Assembly (NCBI GenBank): GCA_910589415.1
Contig: OU342630.1
Location: 68,692,186 to 68,756,185, forward strand
Source of the DNA: Malachius bipustulatus
Lineage: Eukaryota; Arthropoda; Insecta; Coleoptera; Melyridae
Reading direction: 5' to 3'
DNA: 64,000 bases
The position numbers were made by a program, and so were the translations under genes. Shown in pieces: positions 1 to 12,132 of the stretch. Each line of letters opens with the position of its first letter. The first letter of the stretch is position 1. The notes below the pieces were generated by a model that was given only the letters and a program-made list of their open reading frames with translations, did not search any database and was not told where the DNA came from.

Positions 1-2387
1 TGTTTATTGTGGATATGGTTTGAAAAAGAAAAGTTGTCAATAATAATTATTACTGATCTCCACTTATATTTTTCTGGTTTAATTTTAAGGAAAATAATTA
101 CATTTTTTCGAATGTAGGTTTTAACTGTGTCGATTTTTTCAAAATTCTTGTCACATCCACATTTTGTTAACAATTGTTACTCTTTAATATTGACAATTAG
201 AGATACAAGAAAACTGAACTTCATAGCCTTTCAAATCAACAAAAACAGTGCTCTTGAAGTTGTTTTTGTTGAAATTTGAAATACTTGAATGTTGAACAAG
301 AAGTAATCTCCACTTTGAGGAAACAAAATTCTTCAAAATTGTCAATATGAAAGAAGTTGAGTTCTCAACTTCACCTCTCCATACATTTCAATTTACCTAT
401 AAGAGAGATTTTATTTTTCTTTGACTTCTTAATGACCCTACAACAATATACTGAAGAGTTTATCCGCGACTTACGGGACACCCTATATCCACATAGCTAT
501 AGCATGCAGATCATGGTAAATAAAAGTAAACACAGAGTTTTATAAATAAAGTGAAAGGTTTTTAAATTGCGATGGGTAGGTATAATGAAATGATACGGGA
601 GTTAGTCCTCTGATTGTTTCTACCAGTTAGGTACTTGATGGGGTTTCTCAAAAAATTCTGAAGAAGATAGCACATTTCGATACATTAGGTAATAAAAATC
701 TAAAAAGTTCAAGAGAAAAGACATGAAAACGATTACGTATTTGTGTAAAAAATAATTTACAACTACTGTCAAAGTGCAAACTTCATGCATTACAGACGAA
801 TCCTTTACAAGTAGGATGAGGGCTGAGTGACCACTGACTATAGGCTCAGTGAATGAACTTGTTCTGCAAGGAGATTAGGGATACGAGATTTTTTAATACA
901 ACTGTGGGTGTTTCCCCCTTTTTTAACAAACTTGGATGGCCTCTGACAAACTTTGTCATAAGAATCAAGTTTTCACTTTTTAAAGTTGCTTTTATAGGTA
1001 GGTACCTTCCCTCATCACTGATTTCAGCTGCAGACGTATCTTCTTAAGATCACTTTGAAATATTTTTTTATCTTCTGCTTTATCGTAAATAAAATGGGAT
1101 TAAGTATTATTCTCAGATCAAATAATGTCGATCGAACATGACATAAAAATTACATAACTTTATATTAATTTCATAAGTTACTTATAAATAAGTAAGCTTA
1201 CTTACTAGTACTTTAAATAAGGGACACCTGTAAAGAAGTTATTATATTTTTAGTTATAAAAAAATTGTCAAAAAATGTTGCTATACATTATTTATAAATA
1301 GATCAAATTTCCAATCTAGTACGTCAGACGTGGTTTTTTTTTAAGATTGCTAAGGGATATCATTATAATATGAAATTTTAATTTTATTGACTACGACTAT
1401 TTGAAAATTAACATAATTATTGTACCAAAATACCGAAACTTGTCTAGCTAGAAATTTATAGTTCAACCTTGCATTTGAAATTATATTTACTCATGTCTAT
1501 TGTCTATCAACTTCAAATTGCTATTGCTCTCCGAACTGTTTTGCAACTAAGGTGTGACCGAAGAGGAAGTAATTAAGAAATTAGCAAAAAAAGTAAGTGT
1601 TCAATATCAATAAATAATAATATTGTCACGTTTTCTTACTTACGTGTCTATTTTTTAAGTCTTCGATTAAAATAAAAACTTTGCTCTTTTCACTTTGCAT
1701 TTTTAGAAAACTTCCTGTTCCACAGTTCAAAATATGGTGGTGGTGGTGGTGGTGGTGATATGACCTCAGGGTTATTGAAACCCCATTAGTCACAGACTTT
1801 TGTATTTGGATGTAACAATGTCACAGAGGTTGCAGTTAAAGCATCATTCATTACAAAGTACAAAGTATACAAAAAGATTACATCCCTATCCTAAATTGAA
1901 CAATTATTCCACTTTCCCAGTTCAAAATATAAATTGCATTGTCTTAAACTAGACTATCAAACATTTTGTGAAGTTTGTGCAATTTTATATTGAACAGCCA
2001 TGCTAAGTTAACATAAATAGTTGTTAAATATAGTAGGATTAACTTTAAAAAGTCAGATGTGACGTCTTACTAACCGTCCGAATTAATATTTTTAATTTCA
2101 CCAGAAAATGTCAAACAGTTAATTGTCAAGTTGTGAACGAGCGTAAATTATTGAAGGAATCATTCAAACAACGAATTGAACCGCTTACGTCAGTTTGAGA
2201 GCCACTGACAACTACATAAAATTTATTCACGTAATGACATTCTATCCTCTGTGTTGTGCATTTAATTCTCATTCAAAACCAATGTTGACGTATACTTATT
2301 TATGCGGGATGGAGTGTTTAGACAAACTGGACGGTTATACTATAAAAACCACGTATATGAAACAAAATAAATAACACTGTAACACTG
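1..2387. other. Gene-free AT-rich stretch
   Basis: No open frame here resembles a known protein, and no exon-like block with good splice sites and protein-like composition was seen on either strand. The short frames at 357-545 and 853-1047 have low-complexity, AT-driven composition and look like chance. The only ordered element is a short GGT microsatellite at 1735-1757. Confidence 0.6.
1735..1757 (+). repeat. (TGG)n microsatellite
   Basis: Uninterrupted TGG/GGT trinucleotide units in otherwise AT-rich DNA. No coding context. Confidence 0.9.
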
Positions 2388-2963
2388 TAACAGTGCTCAA
2401 TACCAACTTTCTTCTTTCAAATCAAACACCCTACATATTATTACATTTTCAGATTGCCTGAAAAATGTAATAATAATGGTGTTTATAATTCAAATTTGTA
2501 ACGAGTGATTTTTGAGTTATAAGCAAATGAAAATAGCAATTTTTAATTTTCAAAACAGTGTACACCGATAACGGCTCAAGATGTCGGAAAACGGCTTACA
2601 TGTCTCTACCCTAATTTTTCATGTAGTATCCTATTGTGTGGATGAAATTTTTATACAGGGTGATTAAAAATCTGATAATTTTCATCACCCTGTATAAAAA
2701 TTTAAACTACCTAATAGAGCTCTAAATGAAAAGTTAAGATAGAGACATGTGAGCCGTTTTCCGACATCTTGAGCCGTTATCGGTGTACACACTGTTTTGA
2801 AAATTAAAAATTGCTATTTTCATTTGTTTATAACTCAAAAATCACTCGTTACAAATTTGAATTATAAACACCATTATTATTACATTTTTTCAGGCAATCT
2901 GAAAATGTAATAATATATAGGGTGTTTGATTTGAAAGAAGAAAGTTGGTATTGAGCACTGTTA
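2388..2963. repeat. Long fold-back (hairpin) element, family F1
   Basis: The left arm begins TAACAGTGCTCAATACCAAC and the right arm ends with its reverse complement, so the whole 576 bp folds into one stem of about 270 bp per arm. The loop is flanked by TACAGGGTG and CACCCTGTA. The core words (AGGTAGAGACATGTAAGCCG-like, TCTTGAGCCGTT, TTGTTTATAACTCA) recur in other hairpins of the window. It is probably a non-autonomous DNA transposon; no protein was found in it. Confidence 0.85.
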
Positions 2964-3149
2964 CACGACACACCCTGTATAAAAAGTTTTCATTGAAAAA
3001 AATGCGCAACCAAAAATACTAATATCGACGTGTCCGAGCGTTTTTTAGCACCCATCTGCATTGATTTATTATCGAATTTATTCCATTTGGCACTTCCACA
3101 CTGTATATTTTGGACCATACAGTGTCCCATATGTTTTAAAAAATGGAAT

Positions 3150-3580
3150 GTTCTTATGTTTTAGCAATTTTAGATTGTCTGAGAAGAAAAATAAGAATGG
3201 TTTTTACATTTGGAGTTAAAATTGGGTGAATTAGGAGTTATACACAAGTAAAAATCGCAATTTTCAAAGTTCAAGGCAAAGTGTGTACTACTCTGAAATG
3301 TTTATACAATAGAGGTGATAAAAAAAATATGAGATTTCTCAAGGTGCTAAATAAAAAATAGCATGTTTATATACCATAAAATAGAACAAAAAAAAATTTA
3401 AATAGGGACATGTAAGCCGTTTCCCATTATCTCGAACCGTTTTCGTTGTAGAATGCCTTGAACTTTTTTATTTGCCATTTTTACTTCTTTATAACTCATA
3501 AACTACTCAATTCAAACTCCAAATGTAAAAACCAGTTCTTTTTTCTTCTCTGACAATCTGAAGATAAGAAACCCATTTCG
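3150..3580. repeat. Degenerate fold-back element, family F1
   Basis: An imperfect inverted repeat. Left words such as GATTGTCTGAGAAGAAAAAT and TTACATTTGGAGTT return in reverse complement near 3500-3570. The internal AGGGACATGTAAGCCGTTTC core matches the better preserved F1 copies. Older than its neighbour at 2388-2963. Confidence 0.65.
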
Positions 3581-3651
3581 TTTGGCCTTCAGACATCAAC
3601 TCGAATGAGCTGAAACAACCCTGTAGACCAAGCAAATAGAGGTTTTACTTG

Positions 3652-4938
3652 ACAAAATAGTAACGGAATACCGCGGGTGCCATCACATGCGCCGGAATAG
3701 TCCCGAGATCCTAACTGTACTTACCTACAATTTTCTACTCGAGTTTACATTTTCTTTTATTTTATTAGGACTTTTGTACAAAAAACGTATTTTTTTGTTT
3801 TTTTTTGCTTATAAAAAAACTGATGGACCAATCTAAATTGTCCCAATGGACGAATTGTAAAGAATTAAACTACAAAGAAAATGAGAGCTGAAACAATGTG
3901 ATTGGTTCACTATTATTAACCCCCCCCCAAAAAAAAAAAAAAAAAACTAAAAAAAACTGTTTTTTGTTCAAAAATTCGTAACGTCGTCCTTTTTTGAGTT
4001 GAAGTGCAGGTTCTTTGCGAGATAGTCGACACTGATAGGTACTTCATGTGTGCAGCAAAATCCAGACGCTATCGGATAATTAGTTTTCCCGCAATTGCAA
4101 TCAGAATAAGTTCTTCATATCATATTTTGCAGCGAGGCTGGATGCTCCGGAGGTCGTTCGATTCAAATTCCTATAACAGATTTGGAAAGTAGAAGTGTTC
4201 AGCTATAAAACAATCTTCGTTTTCCATCTAAATGCTGAAAAATAGATAAAAATTGCGCGCAAATATGAACGAAAACGGCCGAGCGCGTGAGAGTGGCGGT
4301 AGTAAAACAGCCGTTGAGGGGAAGGCGTAATACAAGCGCCGTTCTACCCCCACTCGCCGTATTCGTTCATGTTTGCGCGCAATTTTTACCCATTTTTCAA
4401 CATTTAAATCGTAAAACGAAAATTGACGTTTTATAGCTGAGCACTTCTTCTTTACAAATCCGTTCGAAAAATCAAAATCGGACTACCTCCAGAGCATCCA
4501 GCCTGGCTGCAATACATGGAATGAAGAACTTCTGATTGTAATGACGCGAAAACTAAGTAATTATCCGACAGCGTTTGGGTTTTTCAAGTATCTATCAATA
4601 TCGACTATCTCGCAAAGAGCCTGCATTACACCTTAAAAAATTACGATCTTACAAATTTTTGAAAAAACTCAATTTTTTCGTTTATTTTGGGGGGGAGGTG
4701 TTTTTTTCATTTTCTACGTAATTTAATTCTCCACAATTCGTCCATTGGGACCATTTACATTGCTCCATCAGTTTTTCTTTTATAAGCAAAAAAAAACAAA
4801 GAAAAATGCGATTTTTTGTACTAAATGGTAAAGAAAAAATAAAATAAAATGGTAAACTCGAGTAGAAAACTATGCAGTTAGGATCATTTGGCTATACCGC
4901 GTGTGATGGCACCGGCGGTTTTCTGTTACTATTTTTTC
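3652..4938. repeat. 1.3 kb fold-back element with GC-rich centre
   Basis: The two ends (CAAAATAGTAAC... and ...GTTACTATTTTTTC) are reverse complements, and pairing continues inward for about 600 bp per arm with scattered mismatches (GGTGCCATCACA, CTCGAGT, TAGTCGA/TCGACTA). The centre at 4253-4385 is unusually GC-rich for the region and is itself palindromic, with GCGCGCAAATATGAACG on the left and CGTTCATGTTTGCGCGC on the right. No convincing ORF. Confidence 0.75.
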
Positions 4939-5317
4939 AGAATCTGGTGAATTTAGAACTCAGTTGCTTGGTGATTGTATAGTAGATGAGAGTACTTGTT
5001 GGTATGTATCAGAATTTTATGTATAGGAAGTGGAACGAAATAATATGCTTTTCAATTATTTTTCATTCATATATTCTTGTGATAAATTTACCGTTTATAA
5101 GCCCAGCGACAGAATTTTACTGGCTAATTAATAACAAACATCCATTTTATTTTATTTTTTTGCACTGGAGTAGATTTTGGAAAATTTTCTTTATACTCGA
5201 AGATTTTTCCTGTTTGAAACTGTTTGACCGATATTGCTCAACTTCAAACAAGAATAATAGGGTTTTGCGAAATTTTGAGAGATATGGCTTTAGAAAGCGC
5301 TTTTAACGAAACCATAA

Positions 5318-5978
5318 GCCCTCTTTCACACCTACGGTTTTTAACCGTGGCCGTGTACGGCTACGGAGCCGTGCTTAATCGAAACACGTTATCATAAATG
5401 CAAGCTTTCACACAAGACGGTTTCTTGCCGGAGCCGTACACGGCTGCCGTCGCAGCACGGCTAGTTGACTGCTACGGCACGGTGCCGGAGCCGCTTACGG
5501 CAACAGAAAAACACACAAGTGTATACACACATGCACACGTGCCGTGTGTTGATACTGTTTCGTACGATACGGTATCGTACGGACGTTAATAACATTTTCT
5601 AAATTTACGGAAATTATAATAACGAAATTATGGTTATTGAAATAGATCATGAACTACTAATTACACTAGTTGAAGCTCCTTTCGTATCTCGCGAAACAAT
5701 GTTGCAAATTCCCCAATCGACTGTCTGTTTTGAAGAAGTGGATCAATCCAAAATTTTCTTACTTTTCGCGACTGTCTACGACAATGCCAAAGCATTATTA
5801 ACAATATGTGTCTTTTTCGTTCATCCATCGTAGGTGCAACTGACAAAAATACTTAAAAAAAACCTCCAGTGCCGCGTTGTCTCCTAAAAACCGTGTGCCG
5901 TGTGAACACAAATCAAATTAAATTACGGCACGGCTACGGCACGGTTACCGTTAGAAAACCGTATGTGTGAAAGAGACC
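5318..5978. mobile_element. Harbinger-type non-autonomous transposon
   Basis: Terminal inverted repeats begin GCCCTCTTTCACACCTACGG on the left and GGTCTCTTTCACACATACGG on the right (reverse complement). They are flanked on both sides by TAA, the 3-bp target duplication expected for PIF/Harbinger (TWA). Subterminal DNA is rich in CGGCACGG/TACGGC words on both sides. A piece of Harbinger-like transposase lies inside on the minus strand. At 661 bp it cannot code for a full transposase. Confidence 0.8.
5661..5846 (-). pseudogene. Harbinger-like transposase N-terminal fragment
   Basis: The minus-strand frame contains the run RKFWIDPLLQNRQSIGEF followed by LFREIRKEL. This matches the basic region, F/W-x-(D/R/H)-P motif and ELR/EIR motif seen at the N-terminus of HARBI1-type transposases. 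The frame stops right after the motif, with no nuclease domain. It lies wholly inside the TIR element at 5318-5978, which supports the family call. It is a decayed remnant, not a functional gene. The family match is from memory of the motif, without a database search. Confidence 0.55.
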
Positions 5979-5981
5979 TAA

Positions 5982-8070
5982 GTTCTACAATTAAAAAACT
6001 TAGTCACAATCTTGAAAAGTGGTACCTACCTTAGGGAAGCTACCTTAGGAAACATTAAAAACTTATTTTGAAAAACTACTTTTGAAAAAGTTATGATAAC
6101 TTGCAAATATGACCATTATAGAAAATTAAATTGTAAAAGACGTTTTTTAGTAGATTTCCTGCTCGACATTTCAACGTACAAGAATGATATTGGTATCAAA
6201 GTGCACCTGAAGTCATTTCTAATAAATTGACATACAAAAAGTTGGTTCAAATTTGTAAAAATATTAGCCTTGAATCTTGATACGATTTTTTGCTATTAAT
6301 CATAATGGTCATGGTACCGAATGGAACCTGTAAAAATAATTCCTAATTGATTGATATCTAAAAAGTTCAAAAATATTTTTGATAAAAAAGTTATTTTAAA
6401 TTTAGCAAAAGTCAAAATAAAACTTGGGGGATCTGCTAAAAGCAGGATCTTTTAAGTAATTACATGCATTTTAAATTTAATACATGTATGGACTCGTAGA
6501 AATAAAGACCATGTAATGGCTTTCATGATTAATACATGATTCATCATGTAATTAATGCATGTAATGACTCGCAGAACACAAAAAAAAGCTCATTTAACTT
6601 TTAATTTTTTTTTAACATTCAAATGAGTCTGAATTTGAAAATAACGAATAAGGAAATTAATTGCCCCATGTATAATAATGTGTAATAATAATCTAATCTA
6701 GCCGTCTCCCATGTAATCGTTGATCAATGTGTATGTACCTAAGTACTTACCTACCTTACTCCTAGAGCAAGTGGGGACAAAAGACAATTATTATTACTAT
6801 ACTCTTCACCAGTACCAGTATGTTAAAATGCAATTATTCCAAGTTACTTTCTTCAATGATCACGACTGTCTTGCTTGTCGCGAAGGTTTCTTGTTTAGTG
6901 ATATTGAACGATTTTTTCTTCTAAATTGAGCGGTATGTCCTTTTTATAATTTACATATCATTCTTATTTTTATTTGAGTTCTCGAAAAGTAAATCGAACA
7001 TTTAGTAGGTATTAGTACCTAGGGACATATTTAGTACCTACATATTTTTAGTAAAAAAATTAAGTGACATTCTATCTTTGGCAATACATTTTTATAGTTG
7101 ATAGAAAACTCGGTAATTATTTACATACAGTAATTTCGCATTTTTTCAAATTATTCAAATTATCAAATTATGTATGTACTTACGTACATTCTAAAAATGC
7201 CGTAATTTTATGTTCAGTTGGCCTCCTCATATTTTAACCTACCTCATTATAATACATAAATATCAGCTAGTCAAAATTAATTTATTTGAAAAAAAATTGA
7301 ACATTTATGCAACAATGTCTAATAAGGTATCTTGAAAATTAAGAATCGGTCCCCTTACTTATAATTCAAAATTTATTAAATAGACCTATGCAATTAAATG
7401 AACCTAATTAGCATCAAAACTCAACCTTTTGCATTAGATATCATGTATAATGTTGAATATAATGCAAAATCCCGCGAAGAGTTAGAATTAATGATTTGAA
7501 TTATTGTTAAAATTGGTCTCAAAAAATTAATTATAATAATAATTATTAACATAATTATTAAATGATCGTGGTAAACAAAAATAAACTGCGTTTTAATAAA
7601 CATTATTAGTTAATTTACCTACTATTCTTTTACTATAGTTTTGTATAAAGTATAATTAGTAATTAGGGAGGTTATACTTACACGAGTTCATGGTAAAAAC
7701 TTGTTAATAATTATAGATCTAAGTCCCATTTTTTATAGTGGGACTAGGTCTATTTTCTATAGTTTCTAGGAATAATTAATTAGTGAGAATATTTTTATGA
7801 GAATTAAAAGAGAGAAATATTATCAGATTCCTAAAAGCATATGCCTGGACAACCGACCTTATTGTGGTTTTACCTCCCTATAATCTCCACTGAAGTCTGA
7901 TGTTCATTGTCCCAAATTCCAAGAATTAACACTTCGGACCTTAGTGGTAGGTACCCACATCATAATTAGTTTTGACTTCAGTTTTTAGGCAACAGTCCAT
8001 ATTTTCCTTATTCTTATTAGATATTATTATATGAACTCCCAGCATATAACTAATAGCCTTTGACACTTAA
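5982..8070. other. Gene-free stretch
   Basis: AT-rich sequence with no supported gene. It holds a cluster of ATGTAATTA/TACATG words at 6455-6560 and a small palindrome at 7714-7752 (TAGATCTAAGTCCCA and TGGGACTAGGTCTA around a short loop). The ORFs at 6720-6929 and 7421-7603 look like chance. Confidence 0.55.
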
Positions 8071-9030
8071 AAATTTCAAGAAGTGAGTAAGAAAAATGGC
8101 GGAGATATTCGAATTTTTTTTACATGATGTTTATTTCTCTAAAATTTTAAGAACGCTCCTGTAGCTTCATTTTTCAAGATTAATGAACGAAATTTTTTAC
8201 TTTTGTGAAACTTAGGGATGACGTTTGATTTTCACAAAAAAACATTTTCCTAAAATTGCGTTACTTTTAGAACGTGTCTCTCCAAATTTCCAAAAAAAAA
8301 AAACGGGTATGAGGCACGGTTTCTGGTCGCAGTTTTCAATCTAGGGGGCTGAAATTTTTTTGGTAGTAAGATAACTGCAAGTAGTCGTATGGTACTGCAT
8401 TTGAGTTAAATCAGAAGAGCCGTTCCAAAATGGCGGCCTTTTCAATTTTAGGAAAAATTGATAGATTTTGAACCCCTAAATAAGCCAGTTAGAAACAAAA
8501 ACTTTTAAACGAAATTACATAACATTATTGGAAGAAAATTATTTGAAATTTGAGTTATAAAATATTGAGTTAAAATATTGCAATAAAATTTGCAATATTT
8601 TTATTATTAAGCCAGTGGCGTGGATAGGAAAAGGGAAAAAAGGCTAAATTTCTATAACCGTTTATGAACACATTTTTGAAGGAATTGAACGAAAATTTTT
8701 CCAGTAGACAACGATACTAATAAACTTTAAAATTCAAAAATTTCAAGAAGGAAATAATAAAAATGGCGGAGATATTAGAATATTTTTACATATTATGTTT
8801 ATTCCTCTAAAATTTAAAATTTTCGGTTTTCAAAGCTCCCCTTTTACTTTTTCCGTTCTACTAAAAGGTAGTGTAAAGAATAGTGTTTTTTAAGTAAAGT
8901 TAGCCAGTGGCGGGCATAGGAAATGGGGCAAAATTGTTCAATTTTGCCAATGTTTTTTTTGTTTTGTTAAATTTAAAAATTCATTCTAAGGCACGGTTTA
9001 AAACGAAATGAAATGCAATTGTCAGTAAGC
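8070..9030. repeat. Dispersed repeat, family F2 (copy 1)
   Basis: This block recurs in inverted orientation at about 17370-17995. Shared words include CTAGGGGGCTGAAA (reverse complement at 17797-17810), GAGGCACGGTTTCTGG, AAAATGGCGGCC and AACGCTCCTGTAGCTTC. Internally AAATGGCGGAGATATT occurs twice (near 8093 and 8762), so the copy itself contains a partial duplication. No coding capacity seen. Confidence 0.65.
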
Positions 9031-10070
9031 CACTACGCGAATATCACCTGACTATGGAAAACTTCAGAAAGCCAATTTAAACAGCGGTGAAAATATTCAG
9101 AATAAAATCGCATAAAAATACACTATTTCTGCGATTTTTTTAATGATGCGCAAGAAGGTTTTTTAGCTTTAGATTTTAATTTTAATGATTTTAAACTTTT
9201 CGACATGCATTGAAAAAAGTATAAAATTTGTAACGAAGTTAGCGGTATACATTTTTTTGGTCAATATTAATCTTGAGACTGCCCCCTGGAACGCCACTGG
9301 AACTATTGATTATCATCTAATTAATGTAAACTTTGCGTCTTATCACAATGAACAACACTGCCAAATTTCACCAAAATCGGCAACAGAATCTTTCAGATAT
9401 TAATAAAAAACGATTTTTTTTATTTTAACACCCTGTATCTTGAAAACTAGACATTTTAGGATACATGTTTATAGAAAAAAAATTGTTTTAATGTACATAC
9501 TCTATCATGCCTGGAAATTATTCCGAGTTACCTGTATAATCTAAAAATAATCCTAACGCTTCATTTAGCCAAAAAAGGTTGTTTTTCAAAAATTCTTATC
9601 TCTTCATTATTTATTTAATTTTAAAATTCTATAGTGATGCATCTCGATAAATATTTCCTTGAATTTACTAATTTCAAATAAGTAATTTTAGGTCATCGGA
9701 TTACCTAAAATGTACCCAATTTTTTGAAATTTCTGTTGCGAAAAAAGAAGTTTGTAGGAGCTTCGGTGGGTCAAAAACAGGAAACACCTTACCCGCATTC
9801 AATTTAATCTCTCATCATACTTGCAATTTGAATAAAAATTTCCTATATTTTAAAAATTAAAGCACTTCCGGTTATACCGGAAGTACACGCTAATGATAGA
9901 TAATTATTCTGCATTAAAAAAAAGTTCAAAGTTGTGAAAACAATTTAGTCTACAATTTAAATATTTTACAGTGTCCTAAATGCAATGAAGTACAACCTCC
10001 GGTATCCGGAAGTACCTACCTAATTTTTCTAAATATTTTATTTACACTTAGTAAAATGTTGAAGCGATCA
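9030..10070. other. Repeat-derived, gene-free stretch
   Basis: Contains the word pair CTTGAGACTGCCCCCTGGAACGCC near 9270-9297 and an ACACCCTGTATCTTGAAAA block near 9429. Both recur in the hairpins at 20671-21236 and 34747-35666, so it is probably a solo arm of that family. Near 9868 and 9992 there are short ACTTCCGGT..ACCGGAAGT palindromes also seen in other hairpin elements. No gene. Confidence 0.5.
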
Positions 10071-11374
10071 AGTTGGCAATTCAGGAGATGAGGCCAAGTA
10101 ACGCTCATCATAATAAAAAACAGTCTGTATACTACAGTGTGCTCACTCCTTGTGATGTCTTGTTCTCTCAAAAAAAGCAGAGTTCGGGGATACACCGAAT
10201 TAACCTGAAGATTTTATTATTATTAAAAACGCAGAATTACTTGTACTTCGCGCCCCTTTACAGACTTCAAGGCTCGGTTCCACTTAATTATATCTTGTCT
10301 TAATTCTGAAGTCACCCAGCTTGGTAGGTACTTGAAAGTGTCTGGAATGATTTTTATCACACTCAAAATAATCCTAAATAATTTGAAGAAAATGCAAATA
10401 TCGAGAATAATAAATTAAATTAAAGATGGAATAATGAATTATCCTCGGATTTATCAAATAAATTTGTATAGCAAGTAACCTGAATTTGAATGTTTATACC
10501 ATAAAATCAGAAAAAAGAAGTAATAATTTCAAGAGCAGTTGATAAAAGTCGTTTCTTTGAAGTAGGTACCTACCTATAATAGTGATAATAAAAAACCCTA
10601 ATTAAGAACTCATCAGTTTGAAAGATCTATTCGCAAAAATAGTAGGCAAAAAGAGAAAACATTAACAATAATGTTATTCTGTTTTTATTGCCTCTTAAAT
10701 TTTATGGACTCATAGGATGCTTATAAATATTTTTCTTTTTAATGTAATTGATGTTTTCAATTACATAATATATTTATCAGTTTTTTATCATTTTTACTAA
10801 CACCAAATCACAGTTTTTCATTAATTTCCTCTGTATAAAAATATTAATTAACCTGATAAAAGGAGCATTTTATGCTCCTTTATTAGGCACAAATATCCGC
10901 CAAGCCAAGTTTTAATTTGTTATCTTTTACTTTAACTCCCATTTTGCTCCTAGACATAAGTGATAAGCTCATATTATGGTCTGTTTAAACACGACCATAT
11001 CGCTCATGGTAATGAAAACGTAATAATGATCTCCTGACCCACAAAGCTCGACTGAAGTAAAAGAGCCATTGCGTAAGCTGCTCTTCTCTAAGATCAAACT
11101 TTCTCCCATTGTTGTTTTATTCATGCACACATGCTAATCGTCATTCGTCTTCGTCATTCTATTTTTTAATTAGCTCTTAGTTTGACTGGTAAAAAAAATG
11201 TCAATTTTCCCAATCATTCCCATTTAAGATTTTTTAATGTTATATATGTTTCATAATGTAAATAAAATTAACTAAAAAAAAAATAGGTAAAATCCGTAGT
11301 CCCAAAAATATTCTTACCCGGTAATATGTAGCTGAAAAATAATAAAAGCAATGTGAGGGGAATAAATAATGAAG
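10071..11374. other. Gene-free stretch
   Basis: No supported gene. A small perfect hairpin, AAAGGAGCATTTTATGCTCCTTT, spans about 10859-10881. It is too short to interpret. The 76-residue frame at 10073-10303 resembles nothing I know. Confidence 0.5.
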
Positions 11375-11920
11375 GGAAAAAGAAACGCAACAATTCGATA
11401 ATCTCGAGATTATGTACTTTGGAAAAATACCAAAAACAGGTCAATTTTTAAATTGAATATAAATTTTGTTGACGTATTTTTTTATACAGGTTGTTTTTTG
11501 GCCGAGTAATGTCATTGCATTTTTTTAATAGAACACACTGTAATATGTTATTACATTTTCAGATTATCTGAGAAAATTGAGTAAGAATGGTTTTTAAGTT
11601 GCAGTTCAAGTTGAGTAGATTAGTAAGATAATACTTGAAAAGTTAAGATAGGGACATGTAAGCCGTTTTCCGATATCTTGAGTCGTTTCTGAGGTACACT
11701 ACTTTCAAAATGAAAAATTGCGACTTTCACTTGTTTATAAACTCATAAACCTACTGATGTAAAAAAAAACTAGTCAGTAATGTTGTCTTTTACTGAGCCA
11801 AAGAACACCCTGCATAAAAAAATGTTACGTCAATAGAAAATAAATTAAATTACAAAATTGACCTGTTCTTGTAATTTCTCCAAAATTTCAAAATTTTTCG
11901 AATTGTTGCGTTTCTTTTGA
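11375..11920. repeat. Fold-back element, family F1-related
   Basis: AAAAAGAAACGCAACAATTCG at the left is answered by CGAATTGTTGCGTTTCTTTT at the right. Inside, TTGACGTATTTTTTTATACAGG is answered by the CACCCTGCATAAAAAAATG..ACGTCAA block. The middle carries the F1 core (TAAGATAGGGACATGTAAGC at 11644-11663). Confidence 0.7.
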
Positions 11921-12132
11921 CCCTCAATAGGTACTGAGATGGGTGGGATAGAGGTTGTTGATTACTTAATTAATTTGAAAAATTCGTTTGGGAATACGTG
12001 CATATAAGGTATTAGGAACGGTAAGACATTTTGTCATTAAATATTATCGAATTGCCATTGACGGTGAATTTTTATATGGCCAAATTTTTTATTCATAATC
12101 AATTATTATATTCACATCCTGTATGTGAATGC

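Noticed and set aside
5398..5589. 63-residue plus ORF with Thr/Val-rich repeats
   Set aside because: Made by CGGCACGG subterminal repeats of the Harbinger-type element.
10859..10881. Perfect 23-bp hairpin AAAGGAGC..GCTCCTTT as a terminator
   Set aside because: Rho-independent type terminators have no role in this eukaryotic context; probably chance.
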